Positions 1 to 8,547 of a stretch of 64,000 bases of DNA are shown piece after piece. The notes under the pieces were generated by a model, which ran no database searches, had not been told where the DNA came from, and was given only the letters and a program-made list of their open reading frames with translations. Source of the DNA: Gordonia namibiensis NBRC 108229 (GTDB lineage Bacteria; Actinomycetota; Actinomycetes; Mycobacteriales; Mycobacteriaceae); contig NZ_BAHE01000037.1 of assembly GCF_000298235.1 (NCBI RefSeq), forward strand, positions 1 to 64,000, given 5' to 3'. The translations under genes and the position numbers were made by a program. How positions within the stretch are numbered: position 1 is the stretch's first letter; the number at the start of each line of letters is the position of its first letter.

Positions 1-21
1 ACCAGCACGGGCCCGCCAGGA

Positions 22-63
22 TGTAGAGACAATGCGGCTATAGCGCGCACAACTTCTACGAAA
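22..63. repeat. Dispersed palindromic element, copy 1
   Basis: Imperfect inverted repeat: an arm starting GTAGAGAC, a core ATGCGGCTATAGCGC and a closing arm CTTCTACGAAA. The same layout (GTAGAAG, ATGCGCCTATGGCGC, CTTCTACGAAA) recurs at 27036-27080. It sits just past the stop codon of the stress protein at 86-952, so it may also act as a terminator. Bases 1-85 hold no gene that I can support. Confidence 0.6.
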
Positions 64-85
64 CCCCGAGCCGGCGGCGGCAGGG

Positions 86-952
86 TCAGTCGGTGCCCTT
101 GGGCACCACGATCATCGGGACGGAGACCGCGCGGAGGATCTTCGCAGCTGTGGAACCCAGGAACAACGTGTTCGGGGCGGCCAGCCGGCTCGAACCGACC
201 ATCACTACATCGCCGTCGTGCCACTCGAGCGCCTCGACCGCTTCCTCGATGGTGGAGCCCTGGGCGACCGTCGATGTGACCGGGAAGTTCTCCGGCAGTT
301 GGGTTCTCGCTTCGTCGAGGGCCTGTTGGGCATGTGCGCGAGCAGATTCGATCGCTGTGTCCTCGGGGACGTTCCGCCAGGGCTGCATGTCGTCGATCGC
401 GAGAATGGACACCAGTCGGATCGGCCGATGAGCTCGGATGCCACTGCGGATGGCGGTCTCGAACAGCAGGGGCGCACCCGGACGGTCACCGATGGTCACG
501 GTGATCTCCCGGACCTCGTCGGCGCCGAGATGCGCGAAACCGGGCGGTGCGACCGCCACCGGGATGGGCGACGAATGCAGGATGTCGTTGACGACCGTTC
601 CGAGCGTGTGCCGACCGCTGATCCCTCCGCCGGCTCCGCCGATGACGAGGATGTCTGAATTGGTGCGTCGGGCCTCGATGATGAGTCCCTCGGCCGGGTT
701 GGCGTGCTCGGCGATGGTCGTCGTGGTCTCGATGTCGTCGGGTAGACGAGCGGCCGCCTCGTCGAGCCAGCGTCGTGCTGCGCTGTCGAGGGCGTCGGAG
801 AGTCTCTCCACCGCGTCGTCGGCCCCGGCCGGTTCGGGCGGGATGACGATGCAGATCTCGAGTTCGGCGTCGAAGGTGCGTGCCAGGCACGCACCCAGGG
901 CCACCGCGTCCTCGCCCCCGGAGGTGGCGATGTATGCGACGAGCAGCTTCAT
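86..952 (-). CDS. Universal stress protein, two UspA domains
   Basis: Cytosolic tandem-UspA protein of 288 residues, the length usual for mycobacterial-type double-domain Usp proteins. Each half ends with a glycine-rich nucleotide-binding signature: GGAGGGISG...LGT in domain 1 and GSSRLA...LGS in domain 2, each followed by a PVAVAP or PMIVVP strand. Such proteins bind ATP or cAMP and are induced by stress; the ligand here is unknown. An upstream in-frame ATG would add 12 residues, but the start at 952 (MKLLVAY) is preferred because it begins the first beta strand of the fold and has GGGAG about 8 bases upstream. It is transcribed away from the glutaminase gene. Confidence 0.9.
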   Translation of the reverse strand: MKLLVAYIATSGGEDAVALGACLARTFDAELEICIVIPPEPAGADDAVERLSDALDSAARRWLDEAAARLPDDIETTTTIAEHANPAEGLIIEARRTNSDILVIGGAGGGISGRHTLGTVVNDILHSSPIPVAVAPPGFAHLGADEVREITVTIGDRPGAPLLFETAIRSGIRAHRPIRLVSILAIDDMQPWRNVPEDTAIESARAHAQQALDEARTQLPENFPVTSTVAQGSTIEEAVEALEWHDGDVVMVGSSRLAAPNTLFLGSTAAKILRAVSVPMIVVPKGTD

Positions 953-1088
953 CGGTGCTCCCAACTGTCTCCTCGGGGCGGAACTCACTCGGGCCCCAGC
1001 CTAGTCACGTCTGTGCCGGATTCCCGGCTGTTGTGTGCCTCGTCCCGTCGTCCGCCGCGTCAGCTACCCGATCGCCGCTGGACACGCT

Positions 1089-1094
1089 TAGATT
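1089..1094 (+). promoter_or_regulatory. Putative leaderless -10 (TAGATT) for glutaminase
   Basis: TAGATT lies 5 bases before the ATG at 1100, and no Shine-Dalgarno sequence is visible. The spacing fits a transcript starting at or next to the start codon. Confidence 0.45.
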
Positions 1095-1099
1095 GCCCC

Positions 1100-2533
1100 A
1101 TGGAATCCCTTGTCGACGGCTATCTCCGCCACATCATGGACAACGTTCGTGACGACCTGTCCGGCCACGTCGCCGACTACATCCCCGAACTGGCCGTCGT
1201 CGATCCCGAGGGATACGGGTTGTCGATGTGTGTCCATGACGGCTTCACGTACTCGCACGGGGATTCCACCACGACCTTCACCATTCAGTCGGTGTCGAAG
1301 CCCCTTACGTACGCGATGGCCCTACGAAAGCACGGGGTCGCCGCGGTGGACGCCAAGATCGGCGTCGAACCGTCGGGTGAGGCCTTCAACGAGATCAGCG
1401 TCGACGATCGCCGGCGCCCCAAGAACCCGATGATCAACGCCGGAGCCATCTTCGCGGCGTCCATGCTGCTCCCGGCGACTCGTGACGTGACCGCTGCCGA
1501 CATCGAGTCGGCCTTCGCCGAGATCCTCGACTTCTACTCGGGCTGTGCGGGTCGTCGTCTCTCGATGGACGAGGAGGTCTACGCGTCTGAGTCGGCCACC
1601 GGCTCGCGTAACCGCGCGATCGCGTACATGCTCGACAGCTTCGGTGCGCTGGACACCGATCCGGATGCGGCCATCGACCTCTACTACCGCCAGTGCTCGA
1701 TCCGGGTGACGACCGACGATCTCGCCGGCATCGGCGCGACCATCGCCAACGGTGGCCTCAATCCGCGCACCGGCCGTCTGGTGTTCACCCATGAGATCGC
1801 CCAGCGGCTGCTCAGCGTGATGACCACCTGCGGCATGTACGACGGGGCCGGCGACTGGGTCACCTCGGTCGGCCTGCCCGCCAAGAGCGGCGTGGGCGGC
1901 GGCATCCTCGCCGTGCTGCCGGGGCAGCTGGGAATCGGGGTGTACTCGCCGCGACTCGACGAGCACGGCAACAGCGTCCGTGGCGTCGAGACGTGCCAGC
2001 ACCTGTCGAAGGACCTCGGGCTCCACATGTTCAACGTCACCCGCGAGAGCCGGGTGACCATCCGCACGGTCTACGACCTCACCGACACCCCGGTGAGCTC
2101 GGAGTGGAGCGAACGCGAGCGCAGTTATCTGCGCACCTGCCGCGACCGGATCCGCGTCTACGAGTTGCAGGGCGACCTGACCTTCGCCGGGGCCGAGAGC
2201 GTTCACCGGCGTCTCGTGGCCGACATGGACGACTTCACCGTGGTGATCGTCGAGATCTCACGACTCGGTGTCATCGACGCGGTCGCGCGGACCATGGTGC
2301 TCAGCATCAAACGACTGCTCGCCGACAGTGGTCGTCGTGCGGCGCTTGTCGATCCCGACGGCGTCGTGCGAGCCAGTGTGGAACGGCAGCGCGAGGAGTG
2401 GCTCACCCCGAATCCCGATGCGCCGGTCGACCTCAAGGGCTTCGATCCGACCCTCCCGCACGTCCACACGACGATGGAGGATGCGGTCATCGACGCGGAG
2501 ACCTTCATGCTCAAGCACTACTACGACCAGTGA
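1100..2533 (+). CDS. glsA: Glutaminase with C-terminal STAS domain
   Basis: Hydrolyses glutamine to glutamate and ammonia. The N-terminal ~310 residues are a serine-dependent glutaminase of the beta-lactamase-like fold: S64-V-S-K67 is the S-x-x-K catalytic pair, and PMINAGAI is a conserved family block. Residues ~350-450 form a STAS domain (RVYELQGDLTF ... VIVEISRLGVIDAVA), a small module often used for regulation or nucleotide sensing. At 477 residues it is longer than the ~310-residue single-domain enzyme, in line with this fusion. An upstream in-frame start at 1013 would add a basic, unconserved extension; the ATG at 1100 is preferred because of the -10-like TAGATT just before it. A 44-bp tandem repeat follows the stop codon. 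Confidence 0.9.
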   Translation: MESLVDGYLRHIMDNVRDDLSGHVADYIPELAVVDPEGYGLSMCVHDGFTYSHGDSTTTFTIQSVSKPLTYAMALRKHGVAAVDAKIGVEPSGEAFNEISVDDRRRPKNPMINAGAIFAASMLLPATRDVTAADIESAFAEILDFYSGCAGRRLSMDEEVYASESATGSRNRAIAYMLDSFGALDTDPDAAIDLYYRQCSIRVTTDDLAGIGATIANGGLNPRTGRLVFTHEIAQRLLSVMTTCGMYDGAGDWVTSVGLPAKSGVGGGILAVLPGQLGIGVYSPRLDEHGNSVRGVETCQHLSKDLGLHMFNVTRESRVTIRTVYDLTDTPVSSEWSERERSYLRTCRDRIRVYELQGDLTFAGAESVHRRLVADMDDFTVVIVEISRLGVIDAVARTMVLSIKRLLADSGRRAALVDPDGVVRASVERQREEWLTPNPDAPVDLKGFDPTLPHVHTTMEDAVIDAETFMLKHYYDQ

Positions 2534-2546
2534 CCCTTCGAGACGT

Positions 2547-2709
2547 GTCCTCCGCAGGCTCCGGTCGCTCCTCAGGGAGCGGTAGGGGGCGTCCTCCGCA
2601 GGCTCCGGTCGCTCCTCAGGGAGCGGTAGGGGGCGTCCTCCGCAGGCTCCGGTCGCTCCTCAGGGAGCGGTAGGGGGCGTCCTCCTCAGGCTCCGGTCGC
2701 TCCTCAGGG
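2547..2709. repeat. 44-bp tandem repeat, three perfect copies and one partial
   Basis: Units begin at 2547, 2591 and 2635 and are identical over 44 bases; a fourth, truncated and slightly changed copy begins at 2679. Each unit contains the self-complementary segment GCTCCTCAGGGAGC, so each copy could fold into a small hairpin. There are no spacers, so this is not a CRISPR array. The core CTCAGGGAGCGG is shared with the repeat cluster near 58.8 kb. Confidence 0.95.
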
Positions 2710-2767
2710 CCCGCCGCGGGAACGTGAGGAACGGCGCGGGGGCGTGAGAACGGTGCAGCCGATGCCC

Positions 2768-2773
2768 TAGGGT
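2768..2773 (+). promoter_or_regulatory. Putative leaderless -10 (TAGGGT) for nucS
   Basis: TAGGGT is 6 bases before the GTG start at 2780, with no ribosome-binding site between them. Confidence 0.5.
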
Positions 2774-2779
2774 GGGCTC

Positions 2780-3463
2780 GTGCGTCTCGTCATCGCGGAG
2801 TGCCAGGTCGATTACGTCGGGCGGCTGACCGCCCATCTGCCCATGGCCAAGCGTCTGCTTCTGATCAAGTCCGACGGGTCGGTGAGCGTCCACGCCGACG
2901 ACCGCGCCTACAAGCCGCTAAACTGGATGAGCCCGCCGTGCTGGCTCACCGAGGCCGCCGTCCCCGAGGGCACCGAGGCAGAGGCCTACTGGGTCGTCAC
3001 CAACAAGGCCGGCGAAGAACTGCGGATCACCATCGCGTCGATCGAGCACGACTCACAGCATGAGCTCGGCATCGACCCGGGTCTGGTCAAGGACGGCGTC
3101 GAGGCGCATCTGCAGGAACTGCTCGCCGAACACGTGGAGACCCTCGGGCCCGGCCACACCCTCATCCGCCGCGAGTACATGACGGCGATCGGACCGGTCG
3201 ACCTGCTCTGCCGCGACGCCACTGGCGCGACGGTGGCCGTGGAGATCAAACGACGCGGCGAGATCGACGGCGTCGAGCAGCTCAGCCGCTACCTGGAACT
3301 GCTCAACCGCGACACCACACTGGCCCCGGTGGCCGGTGTCTTCGCCGCGCAGCAGATCAAGCCGCAGGCGCGAACCCTCGCCGAAGACCGTGGAATACGT
3401 TGCGTCGTGCTGGATTACGAAGCCCTGCGCGGTGCGGAGAGCACGGAGTTCCGGCTCTTCTGA
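2780..3463 (+). CDS. nucS: Mismatch-specific endonuclease NucS/EndoMS
   Basis: Nuclease of the non-canonical mismatch repair pathway that replaces MutS/MutL in many actinobacteria; it cuts both strands at certain mismatches. At 227 residues it has the normal family length. The N-terminal half is the dimerisation/DNA-binding domain ([15 protein letters not shown] is highly conserved). The C-terminal half is a RecB-like nuclease with D141 (GPVDLLC), E155 and K157 (VEIKRRG) as metal-binding residues. It ends in EFRLF, resembling the C-terminal clamp-binding peptide described for mycobacterial NucS. The GTG start has a -10-like hexamer immediately upstream. Convergent with the DivIVA-like gene. 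Confidence 0.95.
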   Translation: MRLVIAECQVDYVGRLTAHLPMAKRLLLIKSDGSVSVHADDRAYKPLNWMSPPCWLTEAAVPEGTEAEAYWVVTNKAGEELRITIASIEHDSQHELGIDPGLVKDGVEAHLQELLAEHVETLGPGHTLIRREYMTAIGPVDLLCRDATGATVAVEIKRRGEIDGVEQLSRYLELLNRDTTLAPVAGVFAAQQIKPQARTLAEDRGIRCVVLDYEALRGAESTEFRLF

Positions 3464-3495
3464 GCCGACTCAGAGCTAGCTTCAGCTTCCTACTG

Positions 3496-3519
3496 AGGTG
3501 CTCCGACTGCGGAACACCT
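3496..3519. terminator. Hairpin between convergent genes
   Basis: AGGTG-C-TCCG-ACTG-CGGA-A-CACCT forms a short stem with one internal mismatch, between the nucS stop and the end of the DivIVA-like gene. There is no T-tract, as is common in actinobacteria. Confidence 0.5.
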
Positions 3520-3536
3520 GACCCGCGGAATGCCGC

Positions 3537-4490
3537 TCAGGCGTTGGCGCGGGCCTCCGGCGACAGCTTGCGATTGAGCAGCTCGAGATCGTCGGTGTCG
3601 GAGAGCACGTCGTACTCGGAGTCCTCCGGCTGCGCCAGCAACTCGGGCAGTTCGGCGAGCTTGTCGCGGAGCTGACCCAGGTTGGCCGCGATCTCCTGGC
3701 GCGCTCGGTCGGCCGCCTGCGCCATCTCGCGCGACCGGTTGAGGCGTTCGCCGGCGATGTCGAGCGCGGTCTGCCGGATGTGGTTGGCCTCGTCGAGTGC
3801 GCGCTCACGCTGGTCGGCGAGTTCGGCATCGTGACGTTCGCGTTCGGCGGCGCGTTCACGTTCGCTGACGGCTTCCAGCTCGGCGACTTCGGCCTTTGCC
3901 TTCTCGACGATGCGGCGGGCCTCGTCGTTGGCCGCCTTCATCGTCTTGGTGTGCTCGGCCTCCATCGCCGCGGTGCGCTCGGCGATGAGGCGTGCCGACT
4001 CGGACTCGTTGGCCGCGGCGGTCTCCTTGACCTGGCGGGCGCGGGCCGAGGCCTCGTCGACGAGCTTCTTCGCCGCCGCCTGCGCCTCGCTGCGGATCCG
4101 CTCGGCCTCGGCGGCCGCCTCGGAGCGCATGTCGGCGGCTTCCTGGCGTGCGATCGAAAGAGTCTCGGCGGCTTCGGCGGATGCCTCGGCGCGCATCTCC
4201 GAGGCCTCGTCGGAGGCGAGTTGGAGCATGCGTGAGAGGCGCTCACTCATTCCCTGAGCGGTGGTGGGCGGCACCGAGAGTTTGTCGATCTCGCGCCGGA
4301 GTTCGGCGATCTCGTCGCGCGCCTCTTCGAGATGGGAGGCGAGCTCGTGGGCGTTGGCGGTGGCGGCGTCGCGATCGGCGGCGAGAACCCGCAACTCGGC
4401 ATCGAGTCGCTGGAGATGGTCGGCGACCTGCTCACGGTCATAACCGCGCATCACGATCGCGAAGGGCAATTGCCGTGCGGGACCTGGCAT
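3537..4490 (-). CDS. DivIVA-domain coiled-coil protein
   Basis: Protein of about 317 residues. The N-terminus (LPFAIVMRGYDREQVADHL) matches the DivIVA membrane-proximal motif, and residues ~30-280 are an almost continuous Ala/Glu/Arg-rich coiled coil. By family knowledge, such proteins act as scaffolds at the pole or septum; the precise role here is unknown. The position between nucS and the epimerase corresponds to Rv1322 in M. tuberculosis. The start is uncertain: the frame stays open upstream with ATGs at 4625 and 4631, but the added segment is basic and low in conservation, and none of the candidate starts has a clear ribosome-binding site. I take 4490. Confidence 0.75.
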   Translation of the reverse strand: MPGPARQLPFAIVMRGYDREQVADHLQRLDAELRVLAADRDAATANAHELASHLEEARDEIAELRREIDKLSVPPTTAQGMSERLSRMLQLASDEASEMRAEASAEAAETLSIARQEAADMRSEAAAEAERIRSEAQAAAKKLVDEASARARQVKETAAANESESARLIAERTAAMEAEHTKTMKAANDEARRIVEKAKAEVAELEAVSERERAAERERHDAELADQRERALDEANHIRQTALDIAGERLNRSREMAQAADRARQEIAANLGQLRDKLAELPELLAQPEDSEYDVLSDTDDLELLNRKLSPEARANA

Positions 4491-4716
4491 GCGGGCCAGT
4501 GTATCCGAGACGCCCGGCTGTCGAAGCCCGGTCGGAGCCGGGCGGGGTGCGGTGTCGGCCTTATCGGTGACACGCCCTTCGGTGGCGGCGCGTGGACGAC
4601 CACTCGGGTGTCCACGCGCCGTCATCGGCATTCGTCTCAGCGTGCGGCCGGGTGCGAACCGAGAGGATTTCGTCAGCGGCCGAACGGTTTTGGGCCGAGG
4701 TGGAGCGTGGAAACGA

Positions 4717-5199
4717 TCAGTGCGCTGCGTCGGCGGCCGGCTCGACGAGCTCGAGGAGGACGCCCCCCGCATCCTTGGGATGGACGAAGTTGATGCGCGA
4801 GTTCGCGGTGCCCCGCTTGGCGGCGGGGTAGAGGACGCGGACCCCGGCCTCGGTGAGGCGGGCCATGACGGCGTCGACGTCGGTCACGCGGACCGCGAGC
4901 TGCTGCAGTCCGGGTCCGTTGCGATCGATGAACTTCGCGATCGTCGACTCCTCGTTCAGCGGGGCGAGGAGCTGGATGACGGCGCCACCACCGGCGGGGC
5001 CGACCATGGCCTCCTCGACACCCTGCTCGGCATTGGTCTCCTGGTGGAGCGTCTCGAAGCCGAGGTGTGTCGCATACCACTCTTTGGCAGCGTCCAGGTC
5101 CGGAACGGCGATACCGACGTGGTCGATTGCGACGACCAGGTCGGAGATCAGCGCGGTCGCGCCGGCAGAAGTGCTGGGGTCAGATGCAGAGGTGCTCAT
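4717..5199 (-). CDS. mce: Methylmalonyl-CoA epimerase (VOC family)
   Basis: Interconverts the (R) and (S) forms of methylmalonyl-CoA, in propionyl-CoA/odd-chain and branched-chain catabolism. The 160-residue single VOC unit has IDHVGIAVPDLDAA near the N-terminus (metal-binding His), HQETNAEQGVEEAMV in the middle and FVHPKDAGGVLLELVEP at the C-terminus, matching the family's metal-ligand layout. The ATG at 5199 is chosen because TACCGT lies 6 bases upstream and the long upstream extension overlaps the divergent thiolase gene. It is divergent from the thiolase, the same arrangement as Rv1322A-Rv1323. Confidence 0.88.
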   Translation of the reverse strand: MSTSASDPSTSAGATALISDLVVAIDHVGIAVPDLDAAKEWYATHLGFETLHQETNAEQGVEEAMVGPAGGGAVIQLLAPLNEESTIAKFIDRNGPGLQQLAVRVTDVDAVMARLTEAGVRVLYPAAKRGTANSRINFVHPKDAGGVLLELVEPAADAAH

Positions 5200-5205
5200 G
5201 TCACA

Positions 5206-5211
5206 ACGGTA
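5206..5211 (-). promoter_or_regulatory. Putative leaderless -10 (TACCGT) for epimerase
   Basis: On the minus strand TACCGT is followed by 6 bases and then the ATG at 5199. Confidence 0.5.
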
Positions 5212-5284
5212 GCGTTGAGGGGTAGAGCGCACAGAGCGGGCGCTCGGTAGCCCCTCGCACGACCACCCCCGGAGGTTCCTTTCC

Positions 5285-6487
5285 ATGTCCTCGACTGCTG
5301 ACAACACGACGGTCATCGTCGCCGGCGCACGTACTCCTTTCGGCCGCCTCCTGGGCTCGCTGAAGGACTTCAGTGGCGTCGACCTGGGTGCGGTGGCGAT
5401 CCAGGGCGCCCTGGAGAGGTCCGGGGTCCCGGCCTCGGAGGTCCAATACGTGATCATGGGCCAGGTGCTGACCGCGGGGGCAGGTCAGATGCCGGCTCGT
5501 CAGGCCGCGATCAAGGCCGGTATCGGCTGGGACGTCCCGACCCTGACCATCAACAAGATGTGCCTCTCGGGTATCGACGCCATCGCGCTCGCCGACCAGC
5601 TCATCCGCGCCGGTGAGTTCGACGTCGTCGTCGCCGGCGGCCAGGAGTCGATGACCCAGGCCCCGCATCTGCTGCCGAACAGCCGCGGTGGGTTCAAGTA
5701 CGGCAACACCGAGCTCGTCGACCACATGGCGTTCGACGGCCTGCACGATGCCTTCACCGATCAGCCGATGGGTGCTCTCACCGAGCAGGGCAACGACAAG
5801 GACGGCTTCACCCGCGAGCAGCAGGACGAGTTCGCAGCCCGCAGCCACCAGCTCGCCGCCGCCGCCTGGAAGAACGGCGTGTTCGACGACGAGGTCGTGC
5901 CGGTCTCGATCCCGCAGCGCAAGGGTGACCCGATCCAGTTCGCCGAGGACGAGGGCATCCGTGCCAACACCACCGCCGAGTCGCTGTCGGGTCTGCGCCC
6001 CGCCTTCCGCAAGGACGGCACCATCACCGCGGGCAACTCCTCGCAGATCTCCGACGGTGCCGCCGCGGTCGTCGTGATGTCCAAGGCCAAGGCGGAGGAG
6101 CTGGGCGTGACCTGGCTCGCCGAGATCGGTGCCCACGGCGTCGTCGCGGGTCCGGACTCCAGCCTGCAGGCGCAGCCGGCCAACGCGATCGCCAAGGCCT
6201 GTGCCCGTGAGGGCATCGCCCCCGCCGACCTCGACCTCATCGAGATCAACGAGGCCTTCGCCGCGGTCGGCCTGGCCTCGGCCCAGCAGCTCGGCGTCGA
6301 CGAGGACAAGATCAACGTCAACGGCGGAGCGATCGCCGTCGGCCACCCGATCGGTACCTCCGGTGCCCGGATCACCCTGCACCTCGCCCTCGAACTGCAG
6401 CGTCGCGGCGGCGGCGTCGGCGCGGCCGCACTGTGCGGTGCAGGCGGCCAGGGCGATGCCCTGATCGTCCGCGTCCCGAAGGCCTGA
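5285..6487 (+). CDS. fadA4: Acetyl-CoA C-acetyltransferase (thiolase)
   Basis: Condenses two acetyl-CoA to acetoacetyl-CoA or runs the reverse thiolysis. At 400 residues it is a standard thiolase. Catalytic C93 sits in [12 protein letters not shown], the second His is H354 in [10 protein letters not shown] and the C-terminal Cys is C384 in [10 protein letters not shown]. Order and orientation match Rv1323 (fadA4). GGAGG lies about 6 bases before the ATG. The gene ends just before a 15-bp perfect hairpin, which suggests it is transcribed alone. Confidence 0.93.
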   Translation: MSSTADNTTVIVAGARTPFGRLLGSLKDFSGVDLGAVAIQGALERSGVPASEVQYVIMGQVLTAGAGQMPARQAAIKAGIGWDVPTLTINKMCLSGIDAIALADQLIRAGEFDVVVAGGQESMTQAPHLLPNSRGGFKYGNTELVDHMAFDGLHDAFTDQPMGALTEQGNDKDGFTREQQDEFAARSHQLAAAAWKNGVFDDEVVPVSIPQRKGDPIQFAEDEGIRANTTAESLSGLRPAFRKDGTITAGNSSQISDGAAAVVVMSKAKAEELGVTWLAEIGAHGVVAGPDSSLQAQPANAIAKACAREGIAPADLDLIEINEAFAAVGLASAQQLGVDEDKINVNGGAIAVGHPIGTSGARITLHLALELQRRGGGVGAAALCGAGGQGDALIVRVPKA

Positions 6488-6500
6488 CAGATCCGCTGAA

Positions 6501-6535
6501 GGAGACTTCTACGACACTTTGTCGTAGAAGTCTCC
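6501..6535 (+). terminator. Perfect 15-bp stem-loop after thiolase
   Basis: GGAGACTTCTACGAC, loop ACTTT, then the exact complement. The CTTCTACGA arm is also present in the elements at 22-63 and 27036-27080. Confidence 0.8.
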
Positions 6536-6548
6536 GCCGGCAGGCACA

Positions 6549-6953
6549 ATGGGGAACATGCTGTCTTTCTTCGACCTGAGCACGCCCGCCAAGCGCTTCC
6601 GCCTCGTCGCCGTGGCGGAGGCGATCACCTGGGCGTGGCTGATCGTCGGGATGGTCCTCAAGCGCGTCAACGACGACCCCGAGGCCATCGCACTTCCCGG
6701 CGCCACCCACGGTGCCGTCTTCATCATCTTCGTGATCGTCGCCCTGATCACCGCGTACCAGCTCAAGTGGAACGACGTGAAGTGGGAGATCCCGCTCGGC
6801 GGTCGACGCATCGGCATCCCGATCGTGACCCTGCTGGCACTCGCGTCGAGCATCCCGCCGTTCGGCACGATCGTCTTCGAGTGGTGGGTCAAGCGCAACG
6901 GCCACCTCGCCGAGCTGTCGACCGGACAGTCGACGCAGCAGGCCCCCGCCTGA
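6549..6953 (+). CDS. DUF3817 membrane protein
   Basis: Small integral membrane protein of 134 residues with about three hydrophobic segments (around residues 17-38, 50-73 and 91-112). The layout is typical of DUF3817: an N-terminal FRLVAVAEAITW helix, a HG histidine-glycine pair at the start of the second helix and a final FGTIVFEWW segment. Function is unknown. A second DUF3817 gene lies at 26076-26426, in the Rv1342c position, so the window carries two paralogues. An alternative ATG is three codons downstream. It is followed 28 bases later by the thiamine-binding-like gene. Confidence 0.85.
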   Translation: MGNMLSFFDLSTPAKRFRLVAVAEAITWAWLIVGMVLKRVNDDPEAIALPGATHGAVFIIFVIVALITAYQLKWNDVKWEIPLGGRRIGIPIVTLLALASSIPPFGTIVFEWWVKRNGHLAELSTGQSTQQAPA

Positions 6954-6981
6954 TCCAGCCGCCTGATCCGGAGGTAGTCCA

Positions 6982-7296
6982 CTGATCGTCGCATTCAGCC
7001 TCACGCCCTCGGGCGGAACCGCCGTCGACGACGACGGCGGGATGAGTGCGGCGGTCGCGGCCGCCGTCGAGGTGGTGCGCGCCTCCGGGCTCCCGCATCA
7101 GACCACCTCGATGTTCACCTACCTCGAGGGCGACTGGGACGAGGTGATGGCGGTGGTCAAGGCCGCCACCGACGCCGTCGCCGCCCATGCTCCGCGCGTG
7201 GGTCTGGTGCTCAAGGCCGACATCCGTCCCGGGCACACCGGCGAACTCACGGGCAAGGTCGAGCGGGTGGAACGCCACCTGGGTTCGGGCTCCTGA
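6982..7296 (+). CDS. MTH1187/YqgV-type thiamine-binding-like protein, probable CTG start
   Basis: Small protein of about 104 residues of the MTH1187/YkoF-like fold, a ferredoxin-like family that binds thiamine or related molecules in some members. The family begins with M-IVAFSVTP; here the homologous LIVAFSLTPSGG begins with a CTG at 6982. GGAGGT (6970-6975) is 6 bases upstream, and the frame has a TGA at 6964-6966 with no ATG or GTG between. The first in-frame ATG (7042) would remove the first beta strand. A CTG start is therefore inferred. The stop codon directly abuts the GTG of the transporter gene, suggesting co-transcription. Confidence 0.75.
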   Translation: MIVAFSLTPSGGTAVDDDGGMSAAVAAAVEVVRASGLPHQTTSMFTYLEGDWDEVMAVVKAATDAVAAHAPRVGLVLKADIRPGHTGELTGKVERVERHLGSGS

Positions 7297-8547
7297 GTGC
7301 AGGTGCACCTCGCGACCGAACTCCGCCGCTCCCGGCGGGCGGTCGCCACGGTCTTCGCTCTCAACGGTTTCCTCGCCGCCATGTGGGTGGCACACATCCC
7401 GGTCATCAGTGAACGCACCGACGTCGGACACGACGAACTGGGCGGTCTGTTGCTGCTGCTCGGCGGTTCCGCGTTCGTCGGCATGCAGGTGTGTGGCCCC
7501 CTCATCGACCGCTGGGGTTCTAAACCGCTGACCACCGTTGCCGCCCTGCTCCTGTCGGGTGTCATCATCACGCCGGTCCTGGCCGTCGACACGCTCACCC
7601 TCGGCGCCGCCCTCGCGGCCTTCGGCTTCGCGAACGGGTGTCTCGACATCTCGATGAACGCCCAGGCCGTCGCGGTCGAGCGCGCCTATCGCCGACCGAT
7701 CATGTCGTCGTTCCACGGGTTCTTCTCGGCGGGCAGCCTCGTCGGTTCCGGCGTGGTCGCCGCGACGCTGTGGGCTGACGTCGGGGTCGTGCCGACGGTC
7801 GCATGCGCGGCGATCGTGGGTTTCGTGGCGGTCACCGTGGTGGCGCGTCACCTGGTCGGACACGACGAGACGCCCGCGGCGAGCCCGTCGTCGGACACAT
7901 CGTCCACCGGCACCGGGTCGTGGTGGCACGACATCGACCGGCGTCGACTGGTGCTCCTCGCGGTCGTCGCCTTCGGGCTGATGCTCGCCGAGGGCACCGC
8001 CTACGACTGGAGTGCCCTGCACATCGTCGAGAGCCACGGGACCAGCGAGGCGATCGGCGCGATCGCCTTCGGTGCGTTCAGCGCGACCATGACCATCGCG
8101 AGATTCGTCATCGACCCGGTGGTGGCCGCGGTGGGTGCGGTCCGCGTGCTCCGGGTCGGCGCGCTCGTCGGCATGGCCGGAATGACGATCGCGATCGCCT
8201 CCCCGGTACCCGCACTCGCCGTCGCCGGATGGGCCGTCTTCGGTCTGGGACTGGCCGGCCTCATCCCGCAGATCTTCACCGCCGCGGGCAACCTCACCGA
8301 TTCCGCGGGTGGCCGGACGATCTCGATCGTCGTCGGCTGCGGGTATCTCGGCATGCTCGCCGGTCCCGCCGTCGTCGGGTTCATCAGCAGCCGAACGAGT
8401 CTCGACACCGGACTGCTCGCAGCGCTGGCCGCACTGTTGCTGGCCGTGTTCTTCGCCGGTGTGGTCCGCCCGCGCGAACGACCGGTGTCCGCGCTGGGCG
8501 AACCTCGGTCGTCGAGCCCGGGTGGCCGTGCCACACTAGAGGAGTGA
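7297..8547 (+). CDS. MFS transporter (YbjJ-like)
   Basis: Major facilitator protein of 416 residues with about 12 hydrophobic helices and a hydrophilic central loop around residues 190-215. A cytoplasmic-loop signature GPLIDRWGSKP follows helix 2, and GCLDISMNAQAVAVE in helix 4-5 is typical of the YbjJ/FucP-like branch. The substrate cannot be read from the sequence. The GTG start follows the previous stop codon with no gap. The 3' end overlaps the thioredoxin gene by 4 bases (GTGA), so the three genes from 6982 appear to form one unit. Confidence 0.85.
   Translation: MQVHLATELRRSRRAVATVFALNGFLAAMWVAHIPVISERTDVGHDELGGLLLLLGGSAFVGMQVCGPLIDRWGSKPLTTVAALLLSGVIITPVLAVDTLTLGAALAAFGFANGCLDISMNAQAVAVERAYRRPIMSSFHGFFSAGSLVGSGVVAATLWADVGVVPTVACAAIVGFVAVTVVARHLVGHDETPAASPSSDTSSTGTGSWWHDIDRRRLVLLAVVAFGLMLAEGTAYDWSALHIVESHGTSEAIGAIAFGAFSATMTIARFVIDPVVAAVGAVRVLRVGALVGMAGMTIAIASPVPALAVAGWAVFGLGLAGLIPQIFTAAGNLTDSAGGRTISIVVGCGYLGMLAGPAVVGFISSRTSLDTGLLAALAALLLAVFFAGVVRPRERPVSALGEPRSSSPGGRATLEE

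Noticed and set aside
1013..1099. Longer glutaminase start
   Set aside because: Adds an Arg-rich stretch not seen in the family; the inner ATG has a -10-like hexamer right before it.
2547..2709. CRISPR array
   Set aside because: The 44-bp units are contiguous with no spacers, and no cas gene is nearby.
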